Shown piece after piece: positions 62,461 to 64,000 of a stretch of 64,000 nt of DNA. Below the pieces are notes generated by a model, which saw only the letters and a program-made list of their open reading frames with translations, had not been told where the DNA came from and ran no database searches. The position numbers and the translations under genes were made by a program. Source of the DNA: Blasia pusilla (lineage: Eukaryota; Marchantiophyta; Marchantiopsida; Blasiales); NCBI GenBank assembly GCA_050084515.1, contig CM114274.1, forward strand, positions 40,796,001 through 40,860,000, in the 5' to 3' direction. The stretch's first letter is position 1. Every line of letters begins with the position of its first letter.

Positions 62461-64000
62461 TCTCATAACGATATAGATGGATTTTCTTTTACGTTCTATT
62501 TAAACGTCGCCCACGAGTTGAACGCGTTTAACTCGAGTCCAAGTCAAGTCATGGTCAATGCAAATAATGTAAGAAACTCCCTCGGAAACAGCGGTGAGTC
62601 GTTCACTTTATCGTCTTCGGCGCAAGCAGGAACGGAGCGGGATCACCTGAGCCCCAGAAGTTTCCGTTTCCGACCCGTGCTCTTTGATCACGGCGTAGAG
62701 AATGCAAGGTTGTCTTTCCTTTCCCGAGGGCCTTCGCTTCAGTGATTAGGGTTCAAAATTGGATTGGCCCTATGGGAACGGAATCGAACGGACTGGCATT
62801 GGGGACGGAATGTCACGACGATTAGTTACCAGGAGTACCTTCACTTCGATATTTTAATTGATGGCCTTTGCTTCACGAAGGACGCCCTTAGGGCTGCAGT
62901 TACGGAAGTAACCGAACATTTGTGAAGTCTTCTGTTCGAAGGTCGTGGGCACAGCACGGCGGGAGGGAGGAGGAAGGAAGGGAGGGAAGAAACCAGTGAG
63001 ACGGGAGGGATGACCGGCCGGCGTACACTGGCTTATGACGTGGCCTCTGTGGCGACGCACGATGGGAGAGTGCTCTGGCCGAGCTCCGATAATGGGCGTT
63101 CTGTGGCTCTCTGGCAGTCGAGCTGGCCTTCGTCCTTTGTCGCCCCGTATGGGCGTTTCCCACGTGAAATCATTGCTCCAACTGAGGCTTTACAACCACT
63201 ATTACTGCAGTACCTGCCCGCCGGCCTTCTAACGACACCATATGGGCGGGCCCCAATTGCCAGTCTAGCGCATTCCGCAGTGCAGGAGACGGTCATTCGC
63301 CGGTTTCCGACTCTTCGGACCGGATATCGGCCTGCCCCGTCCGTCAAAGCATCCAGACCTTTACCGATTGTCAGTATACGTACCCCGAGGAGATGGCGTT
63401 CCGGCACGCCGCTGCCGGATCTCGTTCACTGGCCGCCCCGCCCATAAGACGGCTTGAGTGGTCGTCGGCACCGGCCCGTATGATTCGGCGCGGACCCGTG
63501 CTTGCCGCTCTGGAAGGGCTGCTTACTGTAGTAAGCAGTGCAACCACGTAAGTTCTTCTGGCTTTCGGCCACATGACTGCAGTCGAGTCTAGGTGACTGC
63601 GTATATGCGGAAGACGACCATGGTTGTGGCGTCTGACCGGGGGGCAACCACCGCTTCTGTCTGGCGGAAATTCCGGCGGACGGCCGTGAGACAGGGGAAC
63701 AGCTTCGTCTGCAGGCACCGTTCGATCCTCGCCAACCCTGACACTTTCAACGTAGTAGACTTCCGTGGGCATGCAGACGGATTGGCACACAGGCCAGGGT
63801 CGCTGTAAGGGTGGACTGCCACCTACAGCAGATCGCATTTACAAAATCCGGACCTGGGATTGGGAGGAACTTCAGCCTCGTTCCGTCCCAGGACGCGTTT
63901 TCAGCGATGTCGTGGACCCGGACGAGAAACATTAGAAGTAGGGCAGTCCGGCCATCCTTTGGACGTGCACACGACGGCGAAGATGCGGAGGGTACGAGGA
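62461..64000. other. GC-rich right end, unassigned
   Basis: Base composition rises sharply from about 62,500. Open frames occur on both strands (for example plus 63,010-63,447 and minus 63,371-63,838), but none shows a recognisable domain, and opposing frames overlap, as expected for GC-rich DNA. It may be promoter or exon DNA of a gene beyond the window. Confidence 0.4.

Noticed and set aside
63010-63838. Long open frames on both strands at the GC-rich right end
   Set aside because: Overlapping opposing frames without domains are expected by chance in GC-rich DNA.

Overview
The window looks like nuclear DNA of a plant, probably a non-flowering streptophyte such as a bryophyte or lycophyte (lineage call is tentative). 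The support is a complete four-exon plant-type alpha-tubulin gene, a ZCCHC10-like zinc-knuckle gene, and plant-style transposons: CACTA, Ty3/gypsy, Helitron and a Mutator-like MITE. Only about 7 kb (33.3-40.0 kb) looks like ordinary host gene space. The rest is nested, mutually inserted and decayed mobile DNA.

Left part (1-18.1 kb). A partial Ty3/gypsy element (LTR, leader, gag) runs into a 5'-truncated CACTA transposon (about 2.1-16.0 kb). That CACTA carries TNP2-type DUF4218/DUF4216 coding, a second spliced gene, subterminal repeats and a clean CACTAG terminus. Within it sits the most remarkable object of the window: a Ty3/gypsy retrotransposon (about 3.89-12.64 kb) ordered LTR - gag - protease - cytosine-5 DNA methyltransferase - reverse transcriptase - RNase H - integrase. 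The methyltransferase has motifs I, IV (Pro-Cys), VI (ENV), VIII and X, and shares a reading frame with the protease. Its 3' end is deleted. A third gag/LTR copy lies inverted at 16.02-18.13 kb, and a second, more decayed methyltransferase-RT piece lies at 47.65-48.96 kb. The methyltransferase is therefore a family trait, not a one-off insertion.

Middle (18.1-29 kb). Two clusters of an approximately 27-bp palindromic motif flank a decayed region. A minus-strand Helitron (3' end CTAG at 23,216) follows. It encodes a PIF1 helicase but its Rep/HUH nuclease segment is absent, and its upstream exons show internal tandem and exon-scale repeats.

Host island (29-41 kb). This holds a mostly non-coding stretch with a near-perfect 48-bp inverted repeat, alpha-tubulin (minus), its likely promoter, and the ZCCHC10-like gene (plus) with two small upstream ORFs.

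Right part (41-64 kb). It contains LTR remnants, a 180-bp tandem repeat, the second methyltransferase-bearing fragment, and an LTR/protease piece fused in frame to a second Helitron helicase. That helicase is interrupted by a 317-bp MITE with a perfect 9-bp target duplication and ends in a 36-bp-arm hairpin. Further right are a non-LTR retrotransposon with reverse transcriptase and a C-terminal restriction-like endonuclease domain, and then unassigned AT-rich and GC-rich DNA.
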